From: an uncultured Campylobacter sp.
GTDB taxonomy: Bacteria > Campylobacterota > Campylobacteria > Campylobacterales > Campylobacteraceae
Direction: 5' to 3'
Length of the DNA stretch: 15,751 nt
Assembly (NCBI GenBank): GCA_937875715.1
Contig: CALEHZ010000287.1
Span: forward strand, 1-15,751
Part shown: piece after piece, positions 1 through 6,258 of the stretch
Layout of the letters: each line of letters opens with the position of its first letter
Numbering within the stretch: position 1 is the stretch's first letter
The notes under the pieces: model-generated
Seen by the model: only the letters and a program-made list of their open reading frames with translations
Databases searched by the model: none
What the model was told of the DNA's origin: nothing
Made by a program: the position numbers and the translations under genes

Positions 1-1071
1 ATTGATTATATTATCCGCGAAGAAATAAATCAAGCTGATGGTATGAATCAAGTAGAGTTTTTATCAGCAAATACTGATGCGCAGGCTCTTGCAAAGTCAA
101 AAGCGTATAATAGAATTCAGCTTGGAGAGCGTAGATCAGGCGGTCTTGGCGCTGGGGCTAAGCCAGAGGTAGGCAGAGAATCAGCAGAAGAAAGCTACGA
201 TCAAATCACAAAAATCCTTGATGGTGCTAATTTAGTATTTATAGCAGCTGGTTTTGGCGGCGGCACAGGCACAGGTGCAGCACCTATCATCGCAAGAGCA
301 GCTAAAGAAGTAGGTGCTCTTACGATTGGCGTAGTGACTACTCCATTTAAGCATGAAATGCAAAAACGCATGAGAGTGGCACTTGAAGGAATCAAAGAAC
401 TTAGAAAAGAATGCGATAGTGTAATTGTAATTCCAAATGAAAAACTTCGCTCACTCTCAAGCGGACTTGGTATAAAAGATGGCTTTAAAATCGTAGATGG
501 CGTGCTAGCAAATGGTGTTTCTGGCATGTGCGGACTTCTTTTGCAATCAGGTGAGAGCGATATAAATGTCGATTTTAACGACATTAGAACGGCTATGGGC
601 TTTAGAGGCACTTCGCTTTTAGGTCTTGGACAAGCCTCAGGCGAAAATGCAGCCCAAGAAGCTGTTAAAAATGCTATTCAATCTCCGCTTTTAGAAGACA
701 TTGATATTAAGGGCGCAAAAGCTATTGTAATTAACTTTAAAATGAATCCAAATCATCTTGGAGATGATGTGTATACAGCGCTTGATTATATAAGTGAAAT
801 AGTTGGCGACAGCGGTGATACAGAGGTGTTTTGGGGCACATTTACAGACAATAAAATTCAAGAAGATTTAGTAGAAGTTACCATAATCGCCACTGGAATT
901 AACGACAAAGAAGAAGAAAAAATAGAGGCAAAACCAGAGCTCAAACAAGCACAAAAAACGGGCACAGACGACCTTTTTGGCAATTATATGAACTATCAGC
1001 CAAGTAAGGTAAAAATGGCAGATTTTGATGATTTGGATATGCCTGCGATTAAGCGTAGAATGAAAGACTAA
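1..1071 (+). CDS. ftsZ: Cell division GTPase FtsZ (5' end cut off by window)
   Basis: FtsZ polymerises at mid-cell into the Z-ring and hydrolyses GTP at filament interfaces. The reading frame is open from base 1, and the ATG at 43 is internal, so roughly the first 25-35 residues are missing. Visible residues (counted from base 1) include ANTDAQAL near 23-30, the GTP-binding GGGTGTG at 86-92, nucleotide-contact residues E119 and R123, F162/D166 near the base, and the T7 catalytic loop NVDFND at 189-194, whose acidic residues complete the neighbouring subunit's site. The C-terminal conserved peptide DDLDMPAIKRRMKD, which binds FtsA-type partners, is intact. Oddities: the usual PFxFEGxxR loop reads PFKHEMQKR, and the stretch before ANTDAQAL (QADGMNQVEFLS) looks a few residues longer than I recall for C. 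jejuni. The key GTPase residues are present, so it should be active. A terminator follows. Confidence 0.96.
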   Translation: MDYIIREEINQADGMNQVEFLSANTDAQALAKSKAYNRIQLGERRSGGLGAGAKPEVGRESAEESYDQITKILDGANLVFIAAGFGGGTGTGAAPIIARAAKEVGALTIGVVTTPFKHEMQKRMRVALEGIKELRKECDSVIVIPNEKLRSLSSGLGIKDGFKIVDGVLANGVSGMCGLLLQSGESDINVDFNDIRTAMGFRGTSLLGLGQASGENAAQEAVKNAIQSPLLEDIDIKGAKAIVINFKMNPNHLGDDVYTALDYISEIVGDSGDTEVFWGTFTDNKIQEDLVEVTIIATGINDKEEEKIEAKPELKQAQKTGTDDLFGNYMNYQPSKVKMADFDDLDMPAIKRRMKD

Positions 1072-1078
1072 TTTTATA

Positions 1079-1111
1079 AAATTCAGCTCTTTAAAAGGGG
1101 CTGAATTTTTT
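1079..1111 (+). terminator. Rho-independent terminator after ftsZ
   Basis: Perfect 9-bp arms AAATTCAGC (1079-1087) and GCTGAATTT (1100-1108) enclose a 12-base loop that can pair further through G-U pairs. A run of six T follows (1106-1111). It sits 7 bases after the ftsZ stop codon. Confidence 0.8.
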
Positions 1112-1129
1112 GAATTTTATAAAATTCAA
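1110..1129. repeat. Dispersed AT-rich palindrome, copy 1
   Basis: A perfect 20-bp palindrome, TTGAATTTTATAAAATTCAA, directly behind the ftsZ terminator and upstream of the lipoprotein. It is one of several copies in the window. Being palindromic, it carries a TATAAA word on both strands, so it could serve as a -10 element for the lipoprotein whose ATG is 13 bases further on; that role is inference. Confidence 0.8.
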
Positions 1130-1142
1130 TTTTTGGTGTGTT

Positions 1143-1625
1143 ATGCGGTTTTTATTACTTGGACTTTCTTTTTTATTTACTGCTTGTTATTTAAATGAGC
1201 GTGGAATTTCGGCAAATTATTATAATGATTGCAAGGCTTATTATGACGCTGCTGGCGTGTATCATAAGGCTTGTGATGAAAATATCGTTGATTTTAGCGA
1301 TGTTAAAAAGCTAGCTACAAAAAAACAAACAGAGGCTCAAAAGGCACTAGCTGCTGCTCAAAGTGCAGAAGAAAGAGAACTAGCCGAAATTGACAGGCTA
1401 GAAGCTCAGCTTGAAAAAGAAGAAAATGAAAAAAAATCTTGGCAGCAAAGAAGGCAAAGACTAGAAAATAACGCTCAAAATAACGCTGAAATTTACAATG
1501 ACAAAAATCTGCCAAAAGAGCAGGATTTTGGCAGCACAAATATAGAAAATGGCATCCAAAAAAGCACTCAAACAAACTCTAGCCTGAGCGAGAGCCAAAA
1601 TGAGCTTAGATCAAGCGACTTTTGA
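1143..1625 (+). CDS. Putative coiled-coil lipoprotein, function unknown
   Basis: This 160-residue protein starts with a short signal peptide (MRFLLLGLSFLFTAC) ending in a lipobox-like L-F-T-A-C, so C15 is the likely lipidated residue; the Phe at -3 is unusual. I chose the ATG at 1143 because it puts the signal peptide at the N-terminus; an in-frame TTG at 1110 would add 11 residues that fit poorly. No clear Shine-Dalgarno sequence precedes it. After a Tyr/Cys-containing segment (about 16-45, with C25 and C41), residues about 50-110 are rich in Glu, Lys, Gln and Ala in a heptad-like pattern, suggesting a long alpha-helical coiled coil. The C-terminal third is polar (Asn/Ser/Gln) and probably disordered. 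Its 3' end overlaps cmoB by 26 bases, so the two are probably co-transcribed. I do not recognise a family. Confidence 0.75.
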   Translation: MRFLLLGLSFLFTACYLNERGISANYYNDCKAYYDAAGVYHKACDENIVDFSDVKKLATKKQTEAQKALAAAQSAEERELAEIDRLEAQLEKEENEKKSWQQRRQRLENNAQNNAEIYNDKNLPKEQDFGSTNIENGIQKSTQTNSSLSESQNELRSSDF

Positions 1626-2460
1626 TAATTTTAATTTAAAAATTAAAGAGCTAAAAGGAGAGCTTATAAGCTCTTCTTTTGACGATTGTGTAAGCATTGA
1701 GCTAGAAGGTAGCGATGATGAGATAATCGCTAATTTAGCCAAAGAGCTTATGCCTTGGCGCAAAGGTCCTTTTAAAATAAATAATCTTTTTATCGATAGC
1801 GAATGGCAAAGTTTTATAAAATTCAACGCACTTTTGCCGCACTTTGACGCTAGGGATAAAAGAATCGCTGATATCGGCTGTAATAATGGCTATTACATGT
1901 TTCGCTTAAATGCGCTTGGGGCAAAAAGTGTGATAGGCTTTGATCCATCAAAGCTTTTTTTATCACAATTTTCTTTCATCAATCATTTTTTAAGAACAAA
2001 AATTGCTTATCATCTTTTGGGCGTGCAAGATTTACCTGCTTTTGCTAGGCAAAATGGTGCTTTTGATCTGATTTTTTGTCTTGGTGTGCTTTATCATCGC
2101 AGCGATCCAATCAGCACTTTAAAGCAGCTTAAAGCAGGTCTTGCTAAAGGTGGCGAGCTCATTATTGATACGCTTTTTATAGAGCGTGATGATGAGTTGG
2201 TTTTAAGCCCAAGCATGAGCTACGCAAAAATGAGTAATGTCTTTTTTATTCCTAGCATAAAGGCTTTACAAGGCTGGGCAAGCAGGGCGAATTTTAAAGA
2301 CTTTGAGCTACTTTTTACTAGCAAGACTGATCTAAACGAACAGCGAAAAACGCCTTGGATAAAGGGACAAAGTTTAGGCGATTTTCTAAGCAGTGATGCT
2401 AGTAGCACCATCGAGGGCTACGAGCCTCCAAAACGCGCATATATAAAATTAAAAGGATGA
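1600..2460 (+). CDS. cmoB: tRNA U34 carboxymethyltransferase CmoB
   Basis: CmoB transfers a carboxymethyl group from carboxy-S-adenosyl-L-methionine to 5-hydroxyuridine at wobble position 34, giving cmo5U, which widens decoding of several codon boxes. The 286-residue protein is a Rossmann-fold methyltransferase. Family marks are GPFKINNLFIDSEW (56-69), the cofactor-binding DIGCNNGYYMFRL (91-103), FDPSKLFLSQF (114-124), GVLYHR (162-167), NVFFIPS (213-219), EQRKTPW (247-253) and GYEPPKRA near the C-terminus. It is somewhat shorter at the N-terminus than the 323-residue E. coli protein. The start codon lies inside the upstream lipoprotein gene, and the stop codon overlaps the AAAAGGATG ribosome-binding site of the next gene, consistent with translational coupling. 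CmoA, which makes the cofactor, is not in this window. The same cmoB-then-hot-dog order occurs in C. jejuni (Cj0976-Cj0977). Confidence 0.94.
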   Translation: MSLDQATFDNFNLKIKELKGELISSSFDDCVSIELEGSDDEIIANLAKELMPWRKGPFKINNLFIDSEWQSFIKFNALLPHFDARDKRIADIGCNNGYYMFRLNALGAKSVIGFDPSKLFLSQFSFINHFLRTKIAYHLLGVQDLPAFARQNGAFDLIFCLGVLYHRSDPISTLKQLKAGLAKGGELIIDTLFIERDDELVLSPSMSYAKMSNVFFIPSIKALQGWASRANFKDFELLFTSKTDLNEQRKTPWIKGQSLGDFLSSDASSTIEGYEPPKRAYIKLKG

Positions 2461-2463
2461 TAA

Positions 2464-3048
2464 ATGCCAGAAGATAATGAAATTAATCTAGAACAAGACC
2501 TTGAAGATGGCATTTTAACAGCAGTTCAAACAGAAAAAAAATCAAGCAAAAAGCTTAGTGACGATGATCTTGATGATAATGAAAAAAAGGTGCTCGTCCA
2601 CTCAAATCTTGATGATGCTGCTGTTGGACAGGTTATTGAGATAAAAGAAGACTTTGCTAAGACGCGTTTTCGAGCTACAAAAGATATGGCTTATGATCCT
2701 GAGGGCTTGGTTTTTAATGCTTTTGTCTATACAGCAGCTAGCTGGGCGGCACAGCTTGCGATAAATAAAGAGTTTTTAATCACAGCGTCGTCAAAATGTA
2801 ATTTTCTCTCACCTATCAAAGTCGGCGATTTTGTCAATTTTGAAGCGAACGCTTTTTTTAGCGAGAGCAAAAAACAAGAAGTAAAAGTAACTGGCTATGT
2901 CAACGAAATACAGGTATTTGACGGCTCTTTTGCGGTGCTAATTTTAGAAGATCACATCTTAAGAATTCAAAAGCGTCAAGTAGAAAAACAAGCCAAAGAA
3001 AGCAGAGATTTAAGAGCAGGTCAAAACGCCGCCGCAAATGCAAATTGA
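2464..3048 (+). CDS. Cj0977-like hot-dog fold protein
   Basis: This 194-residue protein has a highly charged N-terminal tail (1-45, Asp/Glu/Lys rich) followed by a domain of about 120 residues resembling Campylobacter Cj0977 and Helicobacter HP0420. Supporting features are GQVIEIKEDFAKTRF, the helix-like FNAFVYTAASWAAQLAINKEF, and the strand pair SPIKVGDFVNFEA / KKQEVKVTGYVNEIQVFDGSF, which read as the central helix and strands of a hot-dog domain. In C. jejuni, Cj0977 is a flagellar-regulon-linked virulence factor with a solved hot-dog structure and no firmly assigned enzymatic activity. Here the gene starts 3 bases after cmoB with a good AAGGA ribosome-binding site, so it is probably the last gene of the run. 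Its TGA stop lies inside a copy of the dispersed palindrome. Identification rests on recalled family features and on the cmoB neighbour. Confidence 0.78.
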   Translation: MPEDNEINLEQDLEDGILTAVQTEKKSSKKLSDDDLDDNEKKVLVHSNLDDAAVGQVIEIKEDFAKTRFRATKDMAYDPEGLVFNAFVYTAASWAAQLAINKEFLITASSKCNFLSPIKVGDFVNFEANAFFSESKKQEVKVTGYVNEIQVFDGSFAVLILEDHILRIQKRQVEKQAKESRDLRAGQNAAANAN

Positions 3049-3142
3049 ATTTTATGAAGTATTGAATTTTATAAAATACTGAATTTTATAAAATTCAGTT
3101 TTGCGTAATTTATGTAAATAAAAGTGAATTTTATAAAATTCA
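3047..3142. repeat. Cluster of dispersed AT palindromes between convergent genes
   Basis: The gap between the converging hot-dog and YjfB-like genes is mostly repeat. It holds a half copy at 3047-3057, a variant hairpin with AGTATT and AATACT arms at 3058-3080, a perfect 22-bp palindrome at 3078-3099 followed by TTTT, and another full copy at 3125-3142. The stop codons of both flanking genes fall within repeat copies. The hairpins may act as weak bidirectional terminators, but they are almost purely A/T in the stem. Confidence 0.75.
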
Positions 3143-3331
3143 AGCCTTTATATCCAAAACATTTTGAAGTAAATTTAGCACATTTTCACCTTGTGTCTTA
3201 GTGGCGTCCATGACCTTTGCAGCAGCGCTTGTGGCAAGCTGGGCATCTACTTTTTGTGTGCTTAGTTTGGCGACATCCACGCTTTCATTTGTTGGCACAT
3301 AAGGTGTGAAATTACCGATAGAATCTACCAT
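3140..3331 (-). CDS. YjfB-like small putative motility protein
   Basis: This 63-residue protein begins MVDSIG and has the pattern STQKVDAQLATSAAAKVMDATKTQGENVLNLL, which resembles the YjfB-type small proteins annotated as putative motility proteins; no biochemical function is established for that family. It has no signal peptide or membrane segment, and is probably helical. Expression is well supported: an AAGGAG ribosome-binding site (complement of 3338-3343) lies seven bases before the ATG, and a perfect TATAAT -10 box lies further upstream. Its TGA stop is embedded in a palindromic repeat copy. The neighbouring Cj0977-like gene belongs to a motility-linked family, which weakly supports a motility connection, although no flagellar gene is in the window. 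The coding call is strong; the family call is moderate. Confidence 0.72.
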   Translation of the reverse strand: MVDSIGNFTPYVPTNESVDVAKLSTQKVDAQLATSAAAKVMDATKTQGENVLNLLQNVLDIKA

Positions 3332-3365
3332 TTTTTTCTCCTTTTTATAAAATTTTGTAGGTAAA

Positions 3366-3371
3366 ATTATA
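3366..3371 (-). promoter_or_regulatory. -10 box for the YjfB-like gene
   Basis: On the minus strand the sequence reads CCTATAATTTTACC, a perfect TATAAT hexamer 34 bases before the ATG at 3331. It gives a predicted leader of about 27 nucleotides that includes the AAGGAG site. A run of A/T precedes it, as is usual for the vegetative sigma factor in Campylobacter, which lacks a strong -35 box. Confidence 0.6.
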
Positions 3372-3393
3372 GGATTTTTTTTATAAAATTTGC

Positions 3394-4179
3394 TTAAAAT
3401 TCATCTTTTTTTCGCAAAAATACAGCAAAGCGTGGCTTTTTATTTTTAGTTAAATTTTGATATTTATATGTGATTATATCGCTTTTTTGAAGCTTTGCGT
3501 CTCCAAAACCTGAGCCGATTTTAAAAGTAATTTTGCTGTTTAAATCCTGACACAAAACACTTCCAATAGCGTTTATATCATCTTTTCGTGGCTTTATTTT
3601 TAGCACTTTACATTCGCTGTCTTTGAATTTTTTAAGCTTTAAAATGCTATTTTGACGACCGTGCTTATAAGGCGCATTAGGGTCGCGAACTACGATTCCT
3701 TCGCCACCACCTGCTGTTATTTGCTCTAAAAAAGTAAAAGCATCTTCTGTTTTTAAAATGGGTTTTTGCTCGATTATTACAATATTTGTGGCGTTTTGTT
3801 CGCTTAAAAATTTTCTAAGTGGTGCAAGGCGAGATTCTAAATTGCCGCTAAAATCAGGGCTGTCAAAAATCATGTATTTTATGGTCTGCCAGCGCTCATC
3901 GCAGTTTTTTACTATGCTTGAAATATTCTCAAAATCACCTTTTTTGGTGTAAAGCTCGCCATCAAGCGCAAAAGGTGGCAATTTTTCTAAAAAACTTTTT
4001 GGTGCGCAAAATGCCTTGTTTTGGCGAGATTTCAAGCTTTTGCCATCCCAAATGGCTCGCACGCCATCATACTTTTCGCTCATCACCCAGCCAGATAAAT
4101 CCCTATTATCGTAGGTTTTAAGTAGCATCGCAGAGTTTAGAAAAAGCGTGCTAAACAACAATAAAAGTATTTTTTTCAT
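3394..4179 (-). CDS. Minimal ATP-dependent DNA ligase with signal peptide (LigE-type)
   Basis: The enzyme seals nicks in duplex DNA through a lysyl-AMP intermediate. The 261-residue protein has an N-terminal signal peptide (MKKILLLLFSTLFLNSA), so it is probably exported to the periplasm. The nucleotidyltransferase domain shows motif I EKYDG with the adenylated K36, motif III ALDGEL (71-76), motif IIIa KYMIFD (101-106), motif IV GGEGIVVRD (158-166) and motif V LKLKKFKD (180-187). An OB-fold domain fills about 188-261. There is no extra DNA-binding domain, as in the small bacterial Lig E class (Haemophilus/Neisseria/Campylobacter type). These exported ligases are thought to act on extracellular or incoming DNA. 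The start is followed by a clean signal peptide and preceded by AAAGGC. It lies 103 bases downstream of prmC, a gap filled with repeats, so co-transcription is uncertain. Confidence 0.92.
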   Translation of the reverse strand: MKKILLLLFSTLFLNSAMLLKTYDNRDLSGWVMSEKYDGVRAIWDGKSLKSRQNKAFCAPKSFLEKLPPFALDGELYTKKGDFENISSIVKNCDERWQTIKYMIFDSPDFSGNLESRLAPLRKFLSEQNATNIVIIEQKPILKTEDAFTFLEQITAGGGEGIVVRDPNAPYKHGRQNSILKLKKFKDSECKVLKIKPRKDDINAIGSVLCQDLNSKITFKIGSGFGDAKLQKSDIITYKYQNLTKNKKPRFAVFLRKKDEF

Positions 4180-4231
4180 TTTTTGCCTTTGAATTTTTTA
4201 AAATTTTGTGGCGTTTTAAACTGCAACGAAG

Positions 4232-4279
4232 TTGAATTTTATGAAATTTTATAAAATTCACTTTGAATTTTATAAAATT
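4232..4279. repeat. Two dispersed AT palindromes between prmC and the ligase
   Basis: A copy interrupted by an extra half unit (4232-4260) is followed directly by a nearly complete copy (4263-4279). Together they fill about half of the gap between prmC and the ligase gene. The second copy ends just short of the prmC stop codon. Confidence 0.7.
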
Positions 4280-4282
4280 GCT

Positions 4283-5068
4283 TTAAATTTTTTGCGCCAC
4301 AAAACCACGATCAAAACCTGCTAAATCTTTATAAAATTCACTCTTAAAGCCAAATTTTTCTAGCTCGATTTCTAAGGATTTTTGTTGGTCATACCCCATT
4401 TCGCAGCACAAAAACTGCGTGGCTGTAGCACTTTGTTTGATAATTTCTTTTAAAATTTCATCGCCTTTTTCGCCACCAAAAAGGGCGATTTTTGGCTCAG
4501 CTAAAACCCAAGCATCAAGCTTATAATCATTTGCTATATAAGGCGGATTTGAGACGATTATATCAGCTTTTGGTGGCAGATTTTCTAGCAAATTGCTTTT
4601 AAAAAATTCAATATTTTCTGCGCCTAAATTTTTGGCATTTTCTTTGGCAATTTCTAGTGCATTTTCGCTGATGTCGCTTGCAATTATCTTGGCATTTTTT
4701 AAAGCAAGTGCTAGACTAATGGCGATTATTCCGCTGCCGGTGCAAACATCAAAAATCACTGGATTTTTCATATTTTTAGCGACTTCTAGCGATTTTTGTA
4801 CCAAAATTTCAGTCTCAATTCGTGGGATTAAAACCTTAGAATTTACCTTGAATTTTCTGCCTAAAAACTCGCAGCTAGCAAAAATATATTCAAGCGGTTC
4901 GCCGTTTTTGTATCTATTACAAACTTTAGAAAATTCAAAAAATTCACTCTCATTTATTTCATCTTTTAAGAATAATTTCTCAAAACTAAGCCCTAAAATT
5001 TCGCATAAAATTTTTCTAGCGATATTTGGCTTTAAGCCTGAATTAGCAATGATTTGCGAGATTTTCAT
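4283..5068 (-). CDS. prmC: Peptide chain release factor N5-glutamine methyltransferase PrmC (HemK)
   Basis: PrmC methylates the glutamine of the GGQ loop in release factors RF1 and RF2 using S-adenosylmethionine, which raises termination efficiency. The 261-residue protein has the family layout: an N-terminal helical release-factor-binding domain (about 1-75) with GEPLEYI at 56-62, then a Rossmann methyltransferase domain. Visible marks are VLIPRIETE (79-87), DVCTGSGIIAISLA (107-120), the acidic SD at 131-132 at the end of the second strand, the catalytic substrate-binding NPPYI (174-178), and EPKIALFGGEKG (191-202). The usual IPRPETE box reads IPRIETE, a minor change. Its ATG overlaps the TGA of the upstream protease gene by four bases (ATGA), a strong sign of translational coupling. 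The usual partner gene prfA is not in the window. Confidence 0.94.
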   Translation of the reverse strand: MKISQIIANSGLKPNIARKILCEILGLSFEKLFLKDEINESEFFEFSKVCNRYKNGEPLEYIFASCEFLGRKFKVNSKVLIPRIETEILVQKSLEVAKNMKNPVIFDVCTGSGIIAISLALALKNAKIIASDISENALEIAKENAKNLGAENIEFFKSNLLENLPPKADIIVSNPPYIANDYKLDAWVLAEPKIALFGGEKGDEILKEIIKQSATATQFLCCEMGYDQQKSLEIELEKFGFKSEFYKDLAGFDRGFVAQKI

Positions 5069-6255
5069 TTTTCTAGTGCTGTGATTCTTTCAAACAAGCT
5101 TGGATGGCTGTGATAAACAAGGCTAAAAAGCGGATGAGAGAGCGGAAAAGCTTTATTTTCGCTGCCTAGTTTTTTAAGCGCTGAAATCATCATTTTAGCG
5201 CTAGTTTGACCAGCGCCAAAGCTATCTGCGCCAAACTCAGCCCTGCGAGAAAGTGCGCTTAATAAAGGCATAAAAAATGCTGATAAAATAGGCGCAAAAA
5301 GCAAGAAAAATATCAGCAAGGCAATAGGCGTATCACCAAGTGCTAAAATGCCGTAAAATTCGTAGTTTAAAACGCCTAAAATCGCAAAAAATATGAAAAG
5401 CATGACGCTCATAAAAATTATATTTTTTACTAAATCTTTGTGCTTAAAATGTCCTAGCTCGTGTCCTAAAACTGCGATTATTTCATCTTTGCTAAGCTTA
5501 TTTATAAGCGTATCAAAAAGCACCACGCGTTTTGTAGCACCAAGTCCGCCAAAATACGCATTTAAGCGATTATCTCGCTTGCTAGCATCCATTACAAAAA
5601 CACCGCTGCTTTTAAATCCACAAGCTTCAAGTAGCGATAAAATCGAGCTTTTAAGCTCTCCATCATCAAGTGGCGTCATTTTGTTAAAAAGTGGAGCGAT
5701 TATGGTTGGATAAATGAGATTTACTAGCAAAATTATGCTAAAGCAAATCGCAAAAGCCCACAGCCACCAAAGGCTGAAATAAGTGTAACAAAAGGCAAAA
5801 ATCATAGCCCCCAAAGCACCAAAAACTGCTAGCATAATAAGGCTTTTTATATTATCAATTATAAAAATTTTTGCTGTAATTGTGCTAAAACCAAGCTTTT
5901 TATCCAGCACGAATTTTTCATAAATATCAAGAGGTAGCGCAATAATAGCATTTATCAGTAAAAAGCAGGTAAATAGCGCAATTTGCGAACTTTGCCCATC
6001 ACTCTCAAAAATAATTTTTAAAAAATTCAAGCCTAAAAATAGCCAAAATAACAGCACAAAAAAGCTATAAATTAGACTAAAAATTTTAAATTTTAATTTT
6101 TCTAGCGTAGCTGTGGCAGCGTTTTTAAACTCATCATCATTTAAAATCACGCTTTTGCCATCTTTTCTAGCCTTTACAAAGCGTAGTTCTAGCGTATGCA
6201 AAACCAGCTCAAATAGCGTATATATCGCATATAAACTTATTAAAATATAAAGCAT
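5065..6255 (-). CDS. M48 family membrane metalloprotease (Ste24/CAAX protease 1-like)
   Basis: This 396-residue membrane-embedded zinc protease has the zinc-binding HELGH at 265-269 (H265, H269, catalytic E266) and a third ligand at E340 in RRAEFGADSFG. The C-terminal YHSHPSLFERI (381-391) is the family signature. Hydrophobic segments at about 1-20, 58-82, 93-110, 134-160, 165-188, 278-298 and 311-334 give the multi-spanning Ste24 topology, with the N-terminal domain containing EKFVLDKKLGFST (113-125). Homologues in eukaryotes process CAAX proteins; bacterial members are assumed to work in membrane-protein quality control, so the substrate here is unknown. It sits 3 bases downstream of the transporter gene and overlaps prmC by 4 bases, so it is in the middle of an operon. 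It differs from HtpX in its longer N-terminal membrane domain. Confidence 0.9.
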   Translation of the reverse strand: MLYILISLYAIYTLFELVLHTLELRFVKARKDGKSVILNDDEFKNAATATLEKLKFKIFSLIYSFFVLLFWLFLGLNFLKIIFESDGQSSQIALFTCFLLINAIIALPLDIYEKFVLDKKLGFSTITAKIFIIDNIKSLIMLAVFGALGAMIFAFCYTYFSLWWLWAFAICFSIILLVNLIYPTIIAPLFNKMTPLDDGELKSSILSLLEACGFKSSGVFVMDASKRDNRLNAYFGGLGATKRVVLFDTLINKLSKDEIIAVLGHELGHFKHKDLVKNIIFMSVMLFIFFAILGVLNYEFYGILALGDTPIALLIFFLLFAPILSAFFMPLLSALSRRAEFGADSFGAGQTSAKMMISALKKLGSENKAFPLSHPLFSLVYHSHPSLFERITALEK

Positions 6256-6258
6256 TTT

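Noticed and set aside
201..611. Minus-strand open frame of 136 residues inside ftsZ.
   Set aside because: It lies fully inside a clearly conserved coding region, has no ribosome-binding site, and its composition is that of antisense translation.
3374..3381. Run of eight T near the YjfB-like promoter as a phase-variable tract.
   Set aside because: It is in a gap, not in a coding region; Campylobacter phase variation typically uses longer G/C tracts, and no G or C run of that kind occurs in the window.
4593..5084. Plus-strand open frame of 163 residues antisense to prmC.
   Set aside because: prmC is unmistakable on the other strand; the hydrophobic, Phe/Ser/Leu-rich product is what AT-rich antisense reading gives.
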